A stretch of DNA of 64,000 nucleotides from Karstenula rhodostoma CBS 690.94 (GCA_010093485.1 MU001492.1:2899334-2963333), one strand, 5' to 3'. Counted from the first letter of the stretch, positions 23,124 through 35,224 are shown. Translations and numbers: made by a program. Notes: generated by a model from the letters alone, not told the origin.

Positions 23124-23203
23124 TGAGGGAGGGAGGGAGGGAGGGAGGGCCGGTTGCTAGCTGGGCTGGGGCTGGGGTTGTGGGTTGTGGGTTGTGGGTT
23201 GTG
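23124..23203 (+). repeat. GGGA and GGGTTGT repeats
   Basis: GGGA units at about 23124-23149, then GGGTTGT units at about 23175-23203. Runs of three or more G recur through 23480, giving quadruplex potential on the plus strand. Confidence 0.8.
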
Positions 23204-25173
23204 GGGTGTGCTGTTGTTGCGGGCGGGGGAGGGAGGGGGGTGGAGCGGGGTGGATGTGGAGTACCTACCTAGAGTAGAGTGGAAAAGGAAGTGGATGTGG
23301 ATGTGGGCGGGGAGGGGGTGAATGGGTGGCCGATATCGGAGGAGTGGGGGCTAGGATGGTGGGGGTGCTTGGGTGGTTCTTTGGGCGCTTGGGAGGGGGC
23401 TGCGTGGCTGGGGAGTGTACTATGTGATGGGCGGGATTTAAAAATGTCTGGTGGAGGGATGGTGGGGGCGCGGGCTGGTCGTTGTTTGGGGGCGTTTTTG
23501 GTTTTGGATGGGAGAACAGTTATGAGCTTGCTTTTGCCCGATAGTAACGCATCCCGTGCTTCTCACGCTGGCTGTTGGCATGGATTTCGGTAGATCAGCC
23601 GGGTCTTGAGCGATGCCTGACATGTGGTTGTTTTGGTGGGTGACGACTGGCAATGGAGAATGCGGCGCATTTGTGAGAGACTCGGTGCGGCTGTATTGGA
23701 AGCTTGTTGCGTGGATGCTGACGCGACTCCAGCGAGAGGGAGCTACGCGGCTAGAACCCGTCAGAGTGTATTTTGCTGAGGTTCATGTGAGCTCATGTGC
23801 GGGGTTTTTGTGCGTGGGCTGGGGAGGTGGTAAGGGACGGCGTGACGCTGGGTTTTGCGCGTACAAGTCTCAGCACCGCGACGACGTTGCTTTGTCGAAA
23901 GGCGCGGGGAGACGCCGATATGAAGCATCGCCGCAGACAAGATGTCGTACTCCTTAAGCCATCGTACTGTCCAAGCCACCGTACTGTCTTCCTCAACTCT
24001 CACCTAGCGGGCTAAAGTCAATGAAAACAGAAGGAGACCGGCGAGCTAGCGACCGATTTAAAGTCTATAACGACTGTAGAGATGCTAACCTCCAACAGAA
24101 TCGCAATCTCGCACACTCTTGTAAATAAGGCATCCGGCGGGCAGGCAGACGATAACATATTCTAGGGTAAGATCCAGTAACAAAGCAAGTGTGTCTTGAC
24201 CTTTCAATGAGCACGCGACATGCAATTTGCTCGTGGAGGCACTGCAGAGGTTCGCGGCACCAGCTCAACCATACTCGTCCAGAGGTGCTCACGATACCGG
24301 AGGTAGTGTGCGTTTGTTGACAAGGATGTGGTGGCGGCGAAGTGCTTGTCGCAATCTCGGAAGAGGGAGCCCTCCATAAGGAGCGGGAAGCTCGACAAGG
24401 GCGACGCCTGGTAAGGCGGGCTTAACAACTTAAAGAGGAGAAGAGGGGAGCGGGGACAGGTGAATTCATATAGATAACCGCGAGGTGGAGCTGGCTCAGC
24501 AGCTAGCGCGCACGTGACCAGCACTGCCTGGACCGCGCTTTCATTGCTCCAAGTGAAGGTGAATATGGTGAGCTGGTGGAAGGCCGTCGAGACACCAACA
24601 GCTAATGCTAGTATACTGCGACAGTACCGTTCCATGTCCAAGTCCCTCTCACCTCTACCCCGCCGCGGAAAGGCTCCTGCAGATACGCATTCACACTTAC
24701 TCTTGGAGCTACCCTTGTCCAGCACAGTTCGATTTCATTGCTTTCATGTACGTTCGAAACTAGAATTTGAGTATCCTGTGTTAAACCAGGAGGAGGGATA
24801 AAGTATTCAAAATTCTACCCTAGGTCCTACCATCTCCAGCCACGTGTATGTGAGCTTGGTCTCGAACTCGGTCATGTCGTTGAGGGGGTCCTTGTCAGCT
24901 ATGGTGGAGGTTCGATGATTTGGCTATGTAAGATAGGCGAAAATGTGTTCGTAGCGAGCTCAGAGTTTTTGGTAAAGGTCAAGTGAACGCTATGGGCGCT
25001 TTCAGCGCGCTGTTTAGTGCCCTTTAACCTGCTAACGCGTCTCTCACTCTCATCCCACTTCTTTAGGAAAAGGTGAATAATCACAGGCCTATATGACCTG
25101 CCTTATTTCTCACCTGACGTACCTCTGCGCTACTTCAGCTCTTTCTTGGATCTTCTCTCACCCGCCCTCACCT

Positions 25174-25181
25174 TATATAAA
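25174..25181 (+). promoter_or_regulatory. TATA box of the coiled-coil gene
   Basis: TATATAAA lies 164 bases before the ATG at 25338. A likely leader intron (about 25252-25319, GTACGT to CGTAG) lies between, which would explain the distance. Confidence 0.5.
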
Positions 25182-25337
25182 CGCCCCCACCCCCAGATAA
25201 CCGCTACACCGTCACCAATCTTCCACTGCGACCCCTCCAATCTTCTACCACAGGTACGTGTCTCTCATCCGCCACTGGCGCTTCGTGCCGTTTCAATAGC
25301 TTATCTTGCGATCTTCGTAGACCAATCCGCTCCCACC

Positions 25338-25967
25338 ATGTCGTCAATTGCGGAGTTGCGTGAGCAGCTATCCGCAAGCCAGGCAGAGAACGCAGCCTTG
25401 TTGGCCGAGAACGTCACCCAAGACGTGCGTATCAAGAACCTTAGTGCCGAGATCGCGGAGCTTAAGGTGGACTGGGACAATCTGTGTGCGGCCCACTCCG
25501 AGCGGAACGAGGAGATAGCGAACGCGGACATCGAGAAGGCAAGCGCCCTACACGACCTGCAATACAACCACGAGACGGAGATGAAGCGCGTCAAAGGCCA
25601 CTACCAGCGCCGCTACGCTAAGCTCAAGGACAACTTCAAGAAGCTCCACGACGTGCTGATTGACACTCGGCTGCTGAACATCGTCACGATGGAGAAGCTG
25701 CGCAAGGCGCATCAGATCGAGCTTGCCGACAAGGATATGGCGTTAGCCGACAGGGAGACGGCGCTTGCCGACAAGGAAGAGGCGCTTACCGACAAGGAGA
25801 TGGCGCTGGCTTCCAAGGAGATGGCGCTGTCTGTCAAGGAGAGCGAGAAGATGAAGCTGGATATCAGGGCTATACAGTCTCAGCTGGCCGCTATGAAGAT
25901 GAAGGGCGACAAGGATAGCAATGATGGAGCACTGAAGCGCAAGCGTTCGTGCAAGGACAAGGAGTAA
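25338..25967 (+). CDS. coiled-coil protein with octapeptide repeats
   Basis: 209 residues, starting at an ATG preceded by CACC. Almost the whole chain is predicted by eye to be helical coiled coil: leucine/alanine heptads at residues 1-45, a mixed charged part (HYQRRYAKLKDNFKKLHD), then about seven 8-residue units of the type LADKEMAL (about 135-190), and a basic end (ALKRKRSCKDKE) like a nuclear localisation signal. I do not recognise a family, and the function is unknown. A perfect donor GTAAGT overlaps the stop. Splicing 25964-26023 would replace the last residue by D-R-S-N-M-P and end at 26042. Both ends are plausible. Confidence 0.65.
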   Translation: MSSIAELREQLSASQAENAALLAENVTQDVRIKNLSAEIAELKVDWDNLCAAHSERNEEIANADIEKASALHDLQYNHETEMKRVKGHYQRRYAKLKDNFKKLHDVLIDTRLLNIVTMEKLRKAHQIELADKDMALADRETALADKEEALTDKEMALASKEMALSVKESEKMKLDIRAIQSQLAAMKMKGDKDSNDGALKRKRSCKDKE

Positions 25968-26758
25968 GTTCGCACGCGCTTGGACAAGACTATCAGGCAC
26001 TGATTGATTACAGCCGCTCGAACATGCCGTAGTAGCTTTGAGCTGCGTCCCAGATCTGTGTTGACAGCAAGGTATATAGTACATCAGACCTTCAGAAAAA
26101 GAACAAGCTAACAAAGCTCCAGTATATCATGATCAAGAACAGATTTTCATAGTGCGCCCTTGGGTGGAACGGATATGAACATATAGACGCATGGATCAAT
26201 TGTTTCGATTGCAGTGCGCCGGGCATAGCGGAGCACAGTCTACTTAGTAGATACATCTAGCAATCGAATCTCCAGTACATCATGTCTTTCATTTCCCACT
26301 TGTCTGCTCCCACATCTCTGTTCCTACGATTCTCCAAAATACTACCGCAGGCACGCGGGCGCTCTACTCTGACACCAGTGAGATACCTCGTAGTACGACT
26401 CAACCTCTTTTGCGTCAACATCTTCCGTGACTCTTACCCATTCCCGAACGTTGATAGACAAGAGATTCGCCTCGCATGTCTCCCCATCTCAGAAGTACTC
26501 TGGATAGAACCCCTCACCGTAACGTTCCCGCCCCAGGTAACAACGAAAATGTGGATCCTGAACCTACAACAACAACATCAACTCGCGTGATCTCTGTCGA
26601 TCGACGAACCTGTCAAGTCTTCGAGGCCTTGTTTCGTTCGCCCTCGGATGATAGACCCCTGAGCGAGATACCGTGGCGGACACCCGCGCGCTGTGTCTAA
26701 GATCGGGGTCTTCTCCAGAGAACCTAGGCGGATTGTATTGCCGAGGCGAGGGGCAACG
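25968..26758. other. intergenic
   Basis: Short unrelated open frames only. No supported gene. Confidence 0.4.
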
Positions 26759-27650
26759 CTAAAGGGCAACGGGAGAAGGAACTTGAAGCGAAGCAGCCAG
26801 AAAGGTCAAAATGAGACCAATCTTTTCTGCCGTTGGGATGTTCAGCTTCAACAGGATCAGCCAAAGGAGAACCAGCATCGCTCATCCGTGACCAGACTCG
26901 GAATGCTGTAATTCTTGTAGAAGAGCATCACATCTCGACAGGTCCCATCATCCGGATCTACCACCTGTGTCCAAAACTACCTGAAAGGCCCGCAGATCGA
27001 AAATGCCAGGACGAAAAATACCACACCGTGAAGAATGACGATAATGCTGATACTGATGATAACGTGACGGTAACTTGTGACTTCGAACAATTGGTGGTAG
27101 AGGAACAGCGCGGAAAGCTTGGCGAACATGACAGCACGTGTGCATGTGAACTCAGGGACTTTGGTAAGTTGCAGCCAGGTCTGAGAGGTGGCGACGGGGA
27201 CGGCAGCAACATGGCAGCCGACCCCTCCTATCTGTACCATTACTGCCGCTAGTCAGTGTCTGCCATTTGCTTCACGACACTTAAGTCGACCTTTTGACAG
27301 AAGACTTATGTCGGCCATTTGCTTCCTTGCATAATGGAACCTGCTTGACAGATTGACGTCTTCTGTACCCGTGGGGGCAGGACAACATATTTAAGGGCAC
27401 TCATAATGCCCGTCGCCGCACTGCCTATACAAAGTACATAGCACAATGTATTGCAGATCAACATGGGTGCTCCCACTGCCTTGGGATGAAGTACCGGCTC
27501 GCATAGATAATAGCAGAAAGAACGTATCAATTAAAATAACCGCGATACTGACCCGCTGATCCAGGCTGGGGTCGTTTGCTTTGGCGAGATACTCTAGCGA
27601 GTTTGCCTTTGAGCCCGCCACAGTAATGAATGAGGCAACAGGAACTTTTT
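26759..27650 (-). pseudogene. decayed PTH11-like / fungal rhodopsin-domain protein
   Basis: On the minus strand successive frames spell parts of the fungal rhodopsin-domain (PTH11-like, CFEM-receptor-type) family in the right order: an N-terminal piece with membrane-like residues (27621-27306), then GGVGCHVAAVP (the G-x-G-x-H of the second loop), FAKLSALFLYHQLF, a further helix and FSICGPFR. Next come an in-frame TAG, FWTQVVDPDDGTC, then a TGA, and in another frame LKLNIPTAEKIGLILTFL. The order and the typical words make the identity likely. At least two stops, a frame change and the lack of an ATG at the start show it is broken. I cannot exclude that one break is an unrecognised intron. Intact members are membrane receptors or receptor-like proteins. 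Confidence 0.55.
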
Positions 27651-29525
27651 GGGTGCCGCATGCGAGGTCGTACTGGATGCAAATGGTGCTAATGAGTGGC
27701 TAGGGTTGGATTCTCACAGTCTACTTCGTAGGTTGTGGTTGCGCGTGCAAAACGTTCTACTCCAGGACCCACCTACGCTATTCATGCCTCTAAGCACAGT
27801 ACAAGACGAAACAGCCGAGGATGATTTCGCCAAGTGCCAGCATTGTGTGCGTAAGACGGGCAGAAATTGCGTTGTTGGACCTGCACAGTAGCTTACGAGA
27901 CAGAGCCGTCCTTCGCGTAGTAGAGCACAACATACATACTGCTTCGCGATGGTGTTAGCTTCTCAATGCGATATTGTCTATTCTAGACTTCCTGCATGAC
28001 CTCTGAATAGGTTAAAAATGAGGGAAAGGGGCTCGATCCTGATTACTGAACACTGATCGTCACTTCTGCTTCGAAAATCTTGAATGAACTAATTGTATGA
28101 GTGCATTGTCGAATTTATGGATGGGAAGTGCATGAATCATCCGCAATGCGAACGAGGATGGGCATCTGGTGAGAGGGAAGCACCGGTTTACCGTGTGGTA
28201 TCGGTGCTACGAAAATCTTTCTCCCCACCTTTCTATGGCACTGGATACAAAATATTTCTAAAATGTCTCTACTATTATACTATAAGGAGTCAGCTATTAA
28301 TAGATTTCCTTTAATCGGCTAATTTAATATATTTTCCAGCCTAAAAAGTTAGATTTAATAGAATTTAGCTAATAGCTGGCTCCTTATAGTATTAAGGCGG
28401 AGAAATCTTGTATCCAGTACTATAGAAAGGCGGGGAGAAACTTTTACAAGCGATAATAATGGACGAAAAAATGAGCTTCTTCATTCACAGACTCGCTGTG
28501 AGTTGCTCCCCAAAAGCATACCTGAGTTTGAGTGGGTTGTTAAATCTTCGCCGTTCAAGGTCAGATTAACCATGCGAATCCTAAGCTTCTGATCGGTTTT
28601 GTCATGAGCCGAAGCCAGGATCATCCAACCCAGTGGGTCTGACAGAGTCCAAACGAACCGAACTGATACGTCCTTGAGCCTAGTAGATGGCGCTGCAGGT
28701 TTGCATCCTACTTCAGTCGGTTACATATCGTCTATGACCGAGGACGGACTTCGTTATTAGCACTAGATCTTTATTTGCTTGCCGGCGCCTGCCGGCTAAT
28801 TTTAGTGTCTGAGCAAATTCACGCCCTTCTTGGCCAAAATCATTTTCTAATATGGTATGTCCCGCAACCCTAAGCTCGTGCTCGCTCGCAACGGATCGAA
28901 TATACGCTCTGGATGTTCGAAAATATGACACCCACAAACTGGTCAAAAGGAAACCAATATTCCGTCTGCCAGTATAGCACCTTCCAGACTCTGGTTCCAC
29001 ACCACAGGTTTCAGCACGGGATTGTGCACCGCCTGTATATACTGTAGAGTCGCATCGAGAGGTTATGGACTGGTAACCTTCAGCAGCTATCCAGCTGGAA
29101 CTGTCATGTGCTGACAGAACTTTGTTGCCGGGAAATGTAGGCCTAGTGCTTACGCGATATGATCAGGTTGTCCTGTGCTCTCGCGTCATGTTACCTTGGC
29201 GGTATATCTAATCCCTTGGCGCGGTCCTTTTATGGTGTGAAAGGACCAGAGCAAAGCTGGAGGTTGCCCTCACTAGCGGCTGGGCAGTGGAGAGAAAGGG
29301 CGCCCATAGCTGCCAAGCCATCTGCTGACAAACTATCATGGCTAGGGAACTCCCAGCCGGCGAACAGATCCTGCTGAGTGGTGGCCCTCATCCGGAATTT
29401 CCGACTTGGTATGCTCCGTTCCTAGATACATGAGCCTAATAAAAGTGCACAACGACCTACATCAGTTTTGATTGCATAGCTCCTAAATACTCTCCTCGAT
29501 TGGTACAGCTCAACATACTTCTACG
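27651..29525. other. intergenic, contains an AT-rich palindromic element
   Basis: No gene supported. A 95-codon frame at 28713-29000 (-) starts with GTG and matches nothing I know. The end of the region is the promoter of the NmrA-type gene. Confidence 0.42.
28208..28446. mobile_element. imperfect 239 bp palindrome, probable old MITE
   Basis: The left arm (CTTTCTCCCCACCTTTCTAT, then GCACTGGATACAAAAT) and right arm (reverse complement TTTCTCCCCGCCTTTCTATA, then GTACTGGATACAAGAT) pair with scattered mismatches. The inner parts also pair (CTATAAGGAGTCAGCTATTA against CTATAAGGAGCCAGCTATTA). The whole unit can fold into one long hairpin and is much more AT-rich than its surroundings. TA occurs at both chosen edges, but edges are uncertain. 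Confidence 0.6.
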
Positions 29526-30575
29526 ATGGCCACTGTATCAGTTGCAGGCGGTACTGGTGGCTTAGGCAGAACAATTGTGGACGAACTTGTTCGACAGGGG
29601 AAATACAAAGTGTTAATATTCAGTCGGAGGGTGAGTTCCTCAAAAAGCGCATACGGAATACCACTGATGCTACTATAAGGCATCCACCATACCCAAGCTC
29701 AAGACCGTGCCTGTGCTCCATGCGGACTATAGCAACCCAGCCGCTATGAAAAAGCTCTTACAAGAGCATAGTGTTGATGTGGTTATATCTGCCCTCTCGC
29801 TCTTTGACGAAGACAGCGCAAAAGCACAGATGGTCCTAATCAACGCGGCAATAGAATCCGGCACAGTAAAGCGCTTTGTGCCAAGCGAGTTTGGAGTCGA
29901 CTACACTCAGCCTGGTCTGGCTGACGCTCACCCAGGAGCGAGGTGGTTCAACGATGCCGCAGACATGCTTCGAGAATCTAAGCTCGAATTCACCCGCGTT
30001 ATCTTTGGCCAACTGACGGATCATTATGGTTACCCGCACTGCCAGAGTTATATGAAACAATTCACGTACTTCATGGACTTCGTCAACAGGAAGGCAGCGG
30101 TTCCAGGCGATGGCGAGGCATCTGCCACGTTTTTACATTCGGCAGATGTCGCAAAATATACCGTTGCGTTGCTCGATGAGGATAAATGGCCCCAATTCAG
30201 CGCATTCGCTAGTGATCGGTTGACTTGGAATGAGTTGGTCAGGCTGGCAGAAAAGGTGACAGGTAAGTAGCCGTTCACGCTCCGCTAGTAGACACGCTGA
30301 CGGTTATCCTTGCAGGTGCAAAGTGGGACGTTACACATGATTCACTTGGGCAACTGAGAAAGGGCGAAGTCACCTTCCTCCAACAGCCAACAGGTGCGGG
30401 GTCTTACAATATGCCCGAAGATGCAGGGCGACAGATGGCAGCTGAGTTCGGTATCATGGCTGCCGAGGGTATCATGGACGTGTCACCAGTAGGATTACGA
30501 AATGGCGAATTTCCAGACGTGGAACCCATCACTGTTGAGAAACTGATCGCACAGGCTTGGGGCAAGAAAAACTGA
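29526..30575 (+). CDS. NmrA-like / isoflavone-reductase-type NAD(P)-binding protein
   Basis: Three exons: 29526-29630, 29680-30262, 30316-30575 (315 residues). The N-terminus has the Rossmann loop VAGGTGGLGRTIVDEL. It is followed by the family features: 'VDVVISALS' after strand 4, 'RFVPSEFGVDY', a hydrophobic substrate domain and 'FLHSADVAKYTVALLDE'. This is the atypical-SDR group of NmrA, isoflavone reductase and phenylcoumaran benzylic ether reductase. Fungal members either sense NADP or reduce small aromatic compounds. No catalytic Lys assignment is made. It opens a run of oxidoreductase genes. Confidence 0.87.
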
Positions 30576-30801
30576 GACGTTGTCATGATCCAAGTTTCCA
30601 TCACGAGTGCTGACGCCAAGCATTACCTGATCTCACTGTTCGACTACATAGTAGGAAGGGTACAAATGCCACTGTGAGCATTCGCGGTTTTTACGACGCT
30701 CACTATCTTTCGTCTCTTCCACGCTCTCCGCACATAACCACCTTTACAATTCCTTCATTCTCATTTCTTTTCTCAAGTCCACTTTCAGTAAAAGTTATTG
30801 C

Positions 30802-31974
30802 TCAAAGTTTAAACTCGCTCTTCACGAGCTTCTCGCTCAGTGTCCACAGATTCTTAGCATTTTGCTCGTCTGTTGCATAGGGAGCGGCATCGGTCATCTG
30901 ACAGTCGTGCAAAAGAATCCCTTTCGGCTCTGCATTCTCATATTAGGTGTAATAATAATCCAGCTCTGTCGGGTGTCTCACCTGCTAACGCGGGATCTAG
31001 AGCAGCAACGAGAGTAGTTGAAGCCCCCTGGTCAAGGTTCTTCCAGAAGGGGCTTGTAGCACGTATTGCGGCTTCGCCATCTGCATCAAGGTCTCTGCTC
31101 AAGCCCGTCCAGATAGCTGTGCAGTGTCAGATCCCACGACGTTGATTTTTCATGGCTGAGTGATCAGGAACTTACACCCCGGATGTACGGCATAGCTAAC
31201 AATTCCCTTCTCTTTCAAGAGCCGGTTCATCTCGACCGAGAACAGTATGTTTGCGGTTTTCGCTTGTCCGTAGGCAATGTAGCCATTGTACGCACCCTCT
31301 GAACCTTTGGCGAAAACTGGCGGTAGAGGACGATGTTGCTCCTCTGGTGGAATGTCCTTCCCCTCAAAATTGTAGTCATGGAAACGGATTGGGCTGAGAC
31401 GATGTCCGAGGCTCGTCAGATTGATCACACGCGTAACGCCTGGAGCGTTCGCCTTGGCTGCAGTGAGCAATTGCGGCATCAGCAGGTTGGTCAAGAGGAA
31501 ATGACCAATGTGATTTGCACCAAACTGCGCTTCGATGCCTTCTGCGGTGAGCTGGCGCTTCAGTGTCATGAATCCCGCGTTGTTGATGATAATGTCGATG
31601 CGAGGCGTCAGCTGAGCGATTTCTGAAGCGGCTTTTCGGATCGAGTCTCGAGATAAAAGGTCTAAAACGACAGTCTGCACATTGACGTTGCCATGGGTAT
31701 CTTTGATAGACTTGGTCACGGTTTCGATCTTAGACTGAGTCCGGGAAGCGAGTATAAGGAGAGACGGCGATTGTGAGGCAACGCTGATTGCTGTGGAAGA
31801 GCCAATGCTCTCAGGCGACACACCGGTTATCAAAACTACAATCCATCAGCATGCTTCTGAATTCAGATCTTGAACATCTGTACCTGTTTTTCCCTCGATC
31901 TGCTCTCCAAAGGCCTTTGCGACAGCGAGACCCCCTGTCTCTTGGTTCCACTCAGGATGTGTCAGTACAGACAT
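30802..31974 (-). CDS. short-chain dehydrogenase (retinol dehydrogenase/WWOX-like)
   Basis: Four exons on the minus strand: 31974-31884, 31835-31176, 31116-30982, 30929-30802 (337 residues). Spliced features: GKTVLITGVSPESIG (coenzyme loop, joined across intron 1), 'LASRTQSK' (basic residue for NADP), NNAG in 'DIIINNAGFM', Ser in 'VINLTSLGHRL', the active-site pair in 'YNGYIAYGQAKTAN' (Y-x3-K), HPG ending exon 2 and 'DEQNAKNLWTLSEKLV' near the C-terminus. The last two short exons were found by following the frame; they give the usual C-terminal helix pair of this subfamily. Likely a cytosolic NADP-dependent carbonyl or alcohol oxidoreductase, substrate unknown. Confidence 0.88.
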
Positions 31975-32740
31975 TGCGTTCTAGCTGCGATATAGCACGA
32001 TCCGCAACAACAAAGATGGGAACAACTATACATAAGATTAGACAAGCCCCACGTGCCAGATTGTCTCTTGGAGGCTTTCTGCGCCTGCCCTTTGCACATG
32101 GTCACAGCTCCAGCACACCACCTCAATGCACGTCGAGCCGAGATAGCCATCCTGTGGTCAGGTGCATGGTTTCTCGTACGCTAGACCTAGAATGTTACCG
32201 AGGTTGAATGGAAAGAATGCCCATCCAGAAGTAGGCAAGTGCATTTCATCCCACGGTGCGGGGTCGTGTTGCGGGGGATGTATATCAATGTGGGGCATTA
32301 TTCCTCCAACACCAGGCTGAAGGTCACGCATCATGTACACGCACCCCCTTTTGGACAAGGTTTCTCCACGCGCGAGCCTCCAACGAATTGACCATGCGGG
32401 CTGGATGCGATGGAAGAGAACGCCTGATGGTATTCCAAACGCCATCGGACTCGGCACTCGTATTGACTTGTACCGGCTTTTACAAAACTCGGAGGCATGT
32501 TACCTAGATCGATAAAATCGGATCAGACGATTTTCAGGCAGCCCTATTCGACGATGCATGCACCTATAGAAAGACGTCGCTGGAGATAACACGGGGTCGT
32601 GGTGCCCCACTGCCCTGGGGTCATCGCGTGCAGTAACGAGCATGCTTCACGCGCTTGTTCCACACCACTCCATACACTCGGCCACTCCGAACTCTTCCAA
32701 TTGACTTTTCACATCCTAGAGATCCTTAGATAATAAGCAT
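31975..32740. other. divergent promoter region, SDR / FAD monooxygenase
   Basis: Lies between two genes transcribed away from each other. Open frames here (for example 32158-32457, minus) show no family. A shared control region is possible. Confidence 0.45.
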
Positions 32741-34156
32741 ATGCCCCTCCGCGCGAAGGTCCACACGTCCAAACTCCCCAAGATGGCAGTCCCAGAGACC
32801 AACGGCGCAAGACCAAAGACTGGCATCAAAGTCATCATCGTCGGCGCAGGTTTCGGCGGTCTCACTGCAGCTATTGAATGCGTCCGACAAGGCCACTCCC
32901 CAGTCATCTATGAATCTTTCCCTTCTCTCAAGATTCTGGGCGACATTATCTCCTTCGGACCCAATGCTGGGCGCATTTTCGCGCGCTGGGAAAACGGCGA
33001 CATCGCGCGCGCTATGCGCAAGATATCCATCGACCTTCAAGCGTATGGATTCAACATCCACAAGTGGGACACGGGCGAGGTCGTCATCAATCAGAAGAGT
33101 CCACCGCGGGACGAAACTGCACCGGTTTTCAACGGGCATCGAGGCGAACTGCACGAAATCGTGTTCAACTATGCAAAGAAATTGGGCGTCGAGATCGTGC
33201 TCGATTCGCGCGTGGATAACTACTGGGAGACAGAAGACGCTGCTGGAATTAGCCTTGGAGATGGCACGCGCGTGGAGGGTGACGTGGTGGTTGGCAGTGA
33301 CGGCGTAAGGAGTAAAGCTAGAACTCTTGTTCTGGGCTACGAGGATAAGCCGAAGTCCTCTGGCTATGCCGTGTGGAGGTCGTGGTTTAGTAACGAGGAT
33401 ATGCTAGCCGATCCGGAGACAAGACAATTTTGCGAGAATGGTGACACCTTCAATGGCTGGATAGGTAGGCTCCTGCGGATATGATACCTTTTCTGATGAT
33501 CTGCTGACACTAAAGCAGGACCCGACGTTCACTTCCTTTTCAGCACACTCAAAGGTGGTAGCGATTGCTGCTGGGTTCTGACTCACAAGGACGAACACGA
33601 TATCGACGAATCCTGGTCTTTCCCGGGCAAGCTGTCTGAAGTGAAGGAGGTCCTCCGTGACTGGGACCCTCTGTGCACAAAGATCATCTCAAAGACACCA
33701 GAAGAGAAGCTCGTAGACTGGAAGCTAGTGTACCGTGACCCACTCCCCACCTGGGTCTCCGGGTATGGGTCAGCTCCGGGCCACGGCCGCATCTGCCTGC
33801 TCGGCGACTCCGCGCATCCGTTCCTGCCCACCAGCGCGCAAGGTGCAACACAGGCATTGGAAGACGGCGTCACGCTTGCAGTAGTGCTGCGGAAGGCCGG
33901 CAAGAGCAACATCAAGGGAGGATTGAGGGCCTATCAGGATATTCGCTACGAGAGGGTGCGTAAGGTGCAGAAGACTGGGGAAACGACGCGTGATATGTGG
34001 CATAACACGGACTGGGAAAAGGTAAAGAAGGACCCGCAAAGCATTGCATTCCCCCGCGAAGACTGGATATTCTCGCATGATGCAGAGAAGCATGTCGAAG
34101 AAGTTGGGGATGAGATCATCGCGAAAACGTCAACTTCAGTTGAGCAGCAAGCATGA
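32741..34156 (+). CDS. FAD-dependent monooxygenase (salicylate-hydroxylase-like)
   Basis: Two exons, 32741-33464 and 33519-34156 (453 residues). Class A flavoprotein monooxygenase signatures: GxGxxG in 'IIVGAGFGGLTAAIE', the DG motif in 'VVVGSDGVRSKAR', and the FAD ribityl motif in 'ICLLGDSAHPFLPTSAQGAT'. The layout is that of salicylate hydroxylase and related aromatic hydroxylases, which use NAD(P)H and O2. A second in-frame ATG at 32783 (MAVPET) would shorten the N-terminus by 14 residues and is equally plausible. No membrane anchor or signal peptide. Neighbours are an SDR and a P450, which fits work on an aromatic metabolite, but the substrate is unknown. Confidence 0.87.
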
Positions 34157-34302
34157 TCTGTATATATTAAAGTCGGTCGTCAGTTGCATAGAAGTGCCCG
34201 GAGACTTAGATAGCATTTTGCACGCACTCAAGATAGTTTGAATATGCAAAGCATTTACTAGTCTGGACTTTATCAGGTTTTCTACCATTGCCAACTTACA
34301 AC

Positions 34303-35224
34303 TTACAATGACACACAGTTATTTGCGCTGTCCTCCAGGAAGATACCACCATAAATCTGTCCCTCGTTCAAGTTGCTCTCTTGGAACCCACCGTTGACCA
34401 CATCCGAGGTCCCAGTCGGCTTCTTCAGGATACCAATCTGGAACTGACCACCTCCAGACAACGAAGCGGAAGTAGGACCCGCAACCGACTTGAGCGCAGC
34501 GTCGCCAGCAGAATAGTAGATGGTGACCTGGTTCTTCGTGTAGTCGAGCTTGATGGCAAAGTTCTGCCACTGCGACTTGTCCGTGGCAGTAGAATACAGC
34601 TGCTTGTTGTTCTGGTCCAGAATCTGGAACTTGTTCTTGTCAGCGCCGTTCTTGCCGATGAGGGTGCCGGTTTGGAATTGGATCTGGTCGGCGGAGTAGT
34701 CTGCTTTCTCGTGCCAGACGTTCTGTACAATTGTTAGCCTCGTTCTACTTGCCACGATGTCGAGAACGACGGGGGAAACTTACAAGGTACTCGTGTGTCA
34801 AGTTCAGCGGTCGAGCGGGATCTTGCTTTACGCTGAAGTGTAGTGTCTTCACACCGGTCTGTCCAGGCCCATCCGCAGCATCCTTCAAGAATTGCAGACC
34901 TGCCCGTCTGAAGCCCTTCTGTTGCTGGAAAATGCTCTGGTCGCTAATTGTCACTTCGAGGGGAGTGTGCTCCGCGGTGTCAAAGCGCGACTTAGTGACG
35001 TTGGGGAACTTGAAGATCTGGCTCCACTTGAGATCGTTGCCCTTGACGTAGTCGGGGTTGAAGATGGTGTTGGTCGCGTACGTGTCGAATTGCGTGGGGT
35101 CCGCGGCCCAGGCGGTAGGCACACGTCCATCGAAGACGATGGGGCATTTAATGTCTGCGCGCTTACTAAGAGCAGGGGCAGCAAGAACGCTGGATGCGCT
35201 GAGAAGGGCAAGAAGGGCGTGCAT
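34303..35224 (-). CDS. secreted GH131 beta-glucanase
   Basis: Two exons on the minus strand: 35224-34784 and 34722-34303 (286 residues). Signal peptide MHALLALLSASSVLAAPAL. The mature protein carries the GH131 landmarks 'CPIVFDGRVP', 'NPDYVKGNDLKWSQI', 'PLEVTISDQSIF', 'GFRRAGLQF', 'VKTLHFSVKQDPARPLNLTH', 'NVWHEKADYSADQI', 'GILKKPTGTSDVVN' and 'IYGGIFLEDSANNCVSL'. GH131 enzymes cleave beta-1,3/1,4/1,6-glucans of plant or fungal walls. No cellulose-binding module follows. The 61 bp intron falls inside the conserved EYL-NVWHE motif. Confidence 0.85.

Larger units (their letters stand above)
22113..25337. other. 3.2 kb low-complexity intergenic region
   Basis: No gene supported. The part from 22750 to 23500 is rich in microsatellites and strongly G-rich on the plus strand. 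The minus-strand frame at 24204-24725 contains one hydrophobic stretch, but it opens at a GTG codon and shows no family I recognise. Confidence 0.5.

Noticed and set aside
24204..24725. 173-codon frame (-) with one hydrophobic stretch
   Set aside because: Opens at GTG, no family resemblance, and the rest is Pro/Ser-rich without pattern.
28713..29000. 95-codon frame (-)
   Set aside because: GTG start and no recognisable family.
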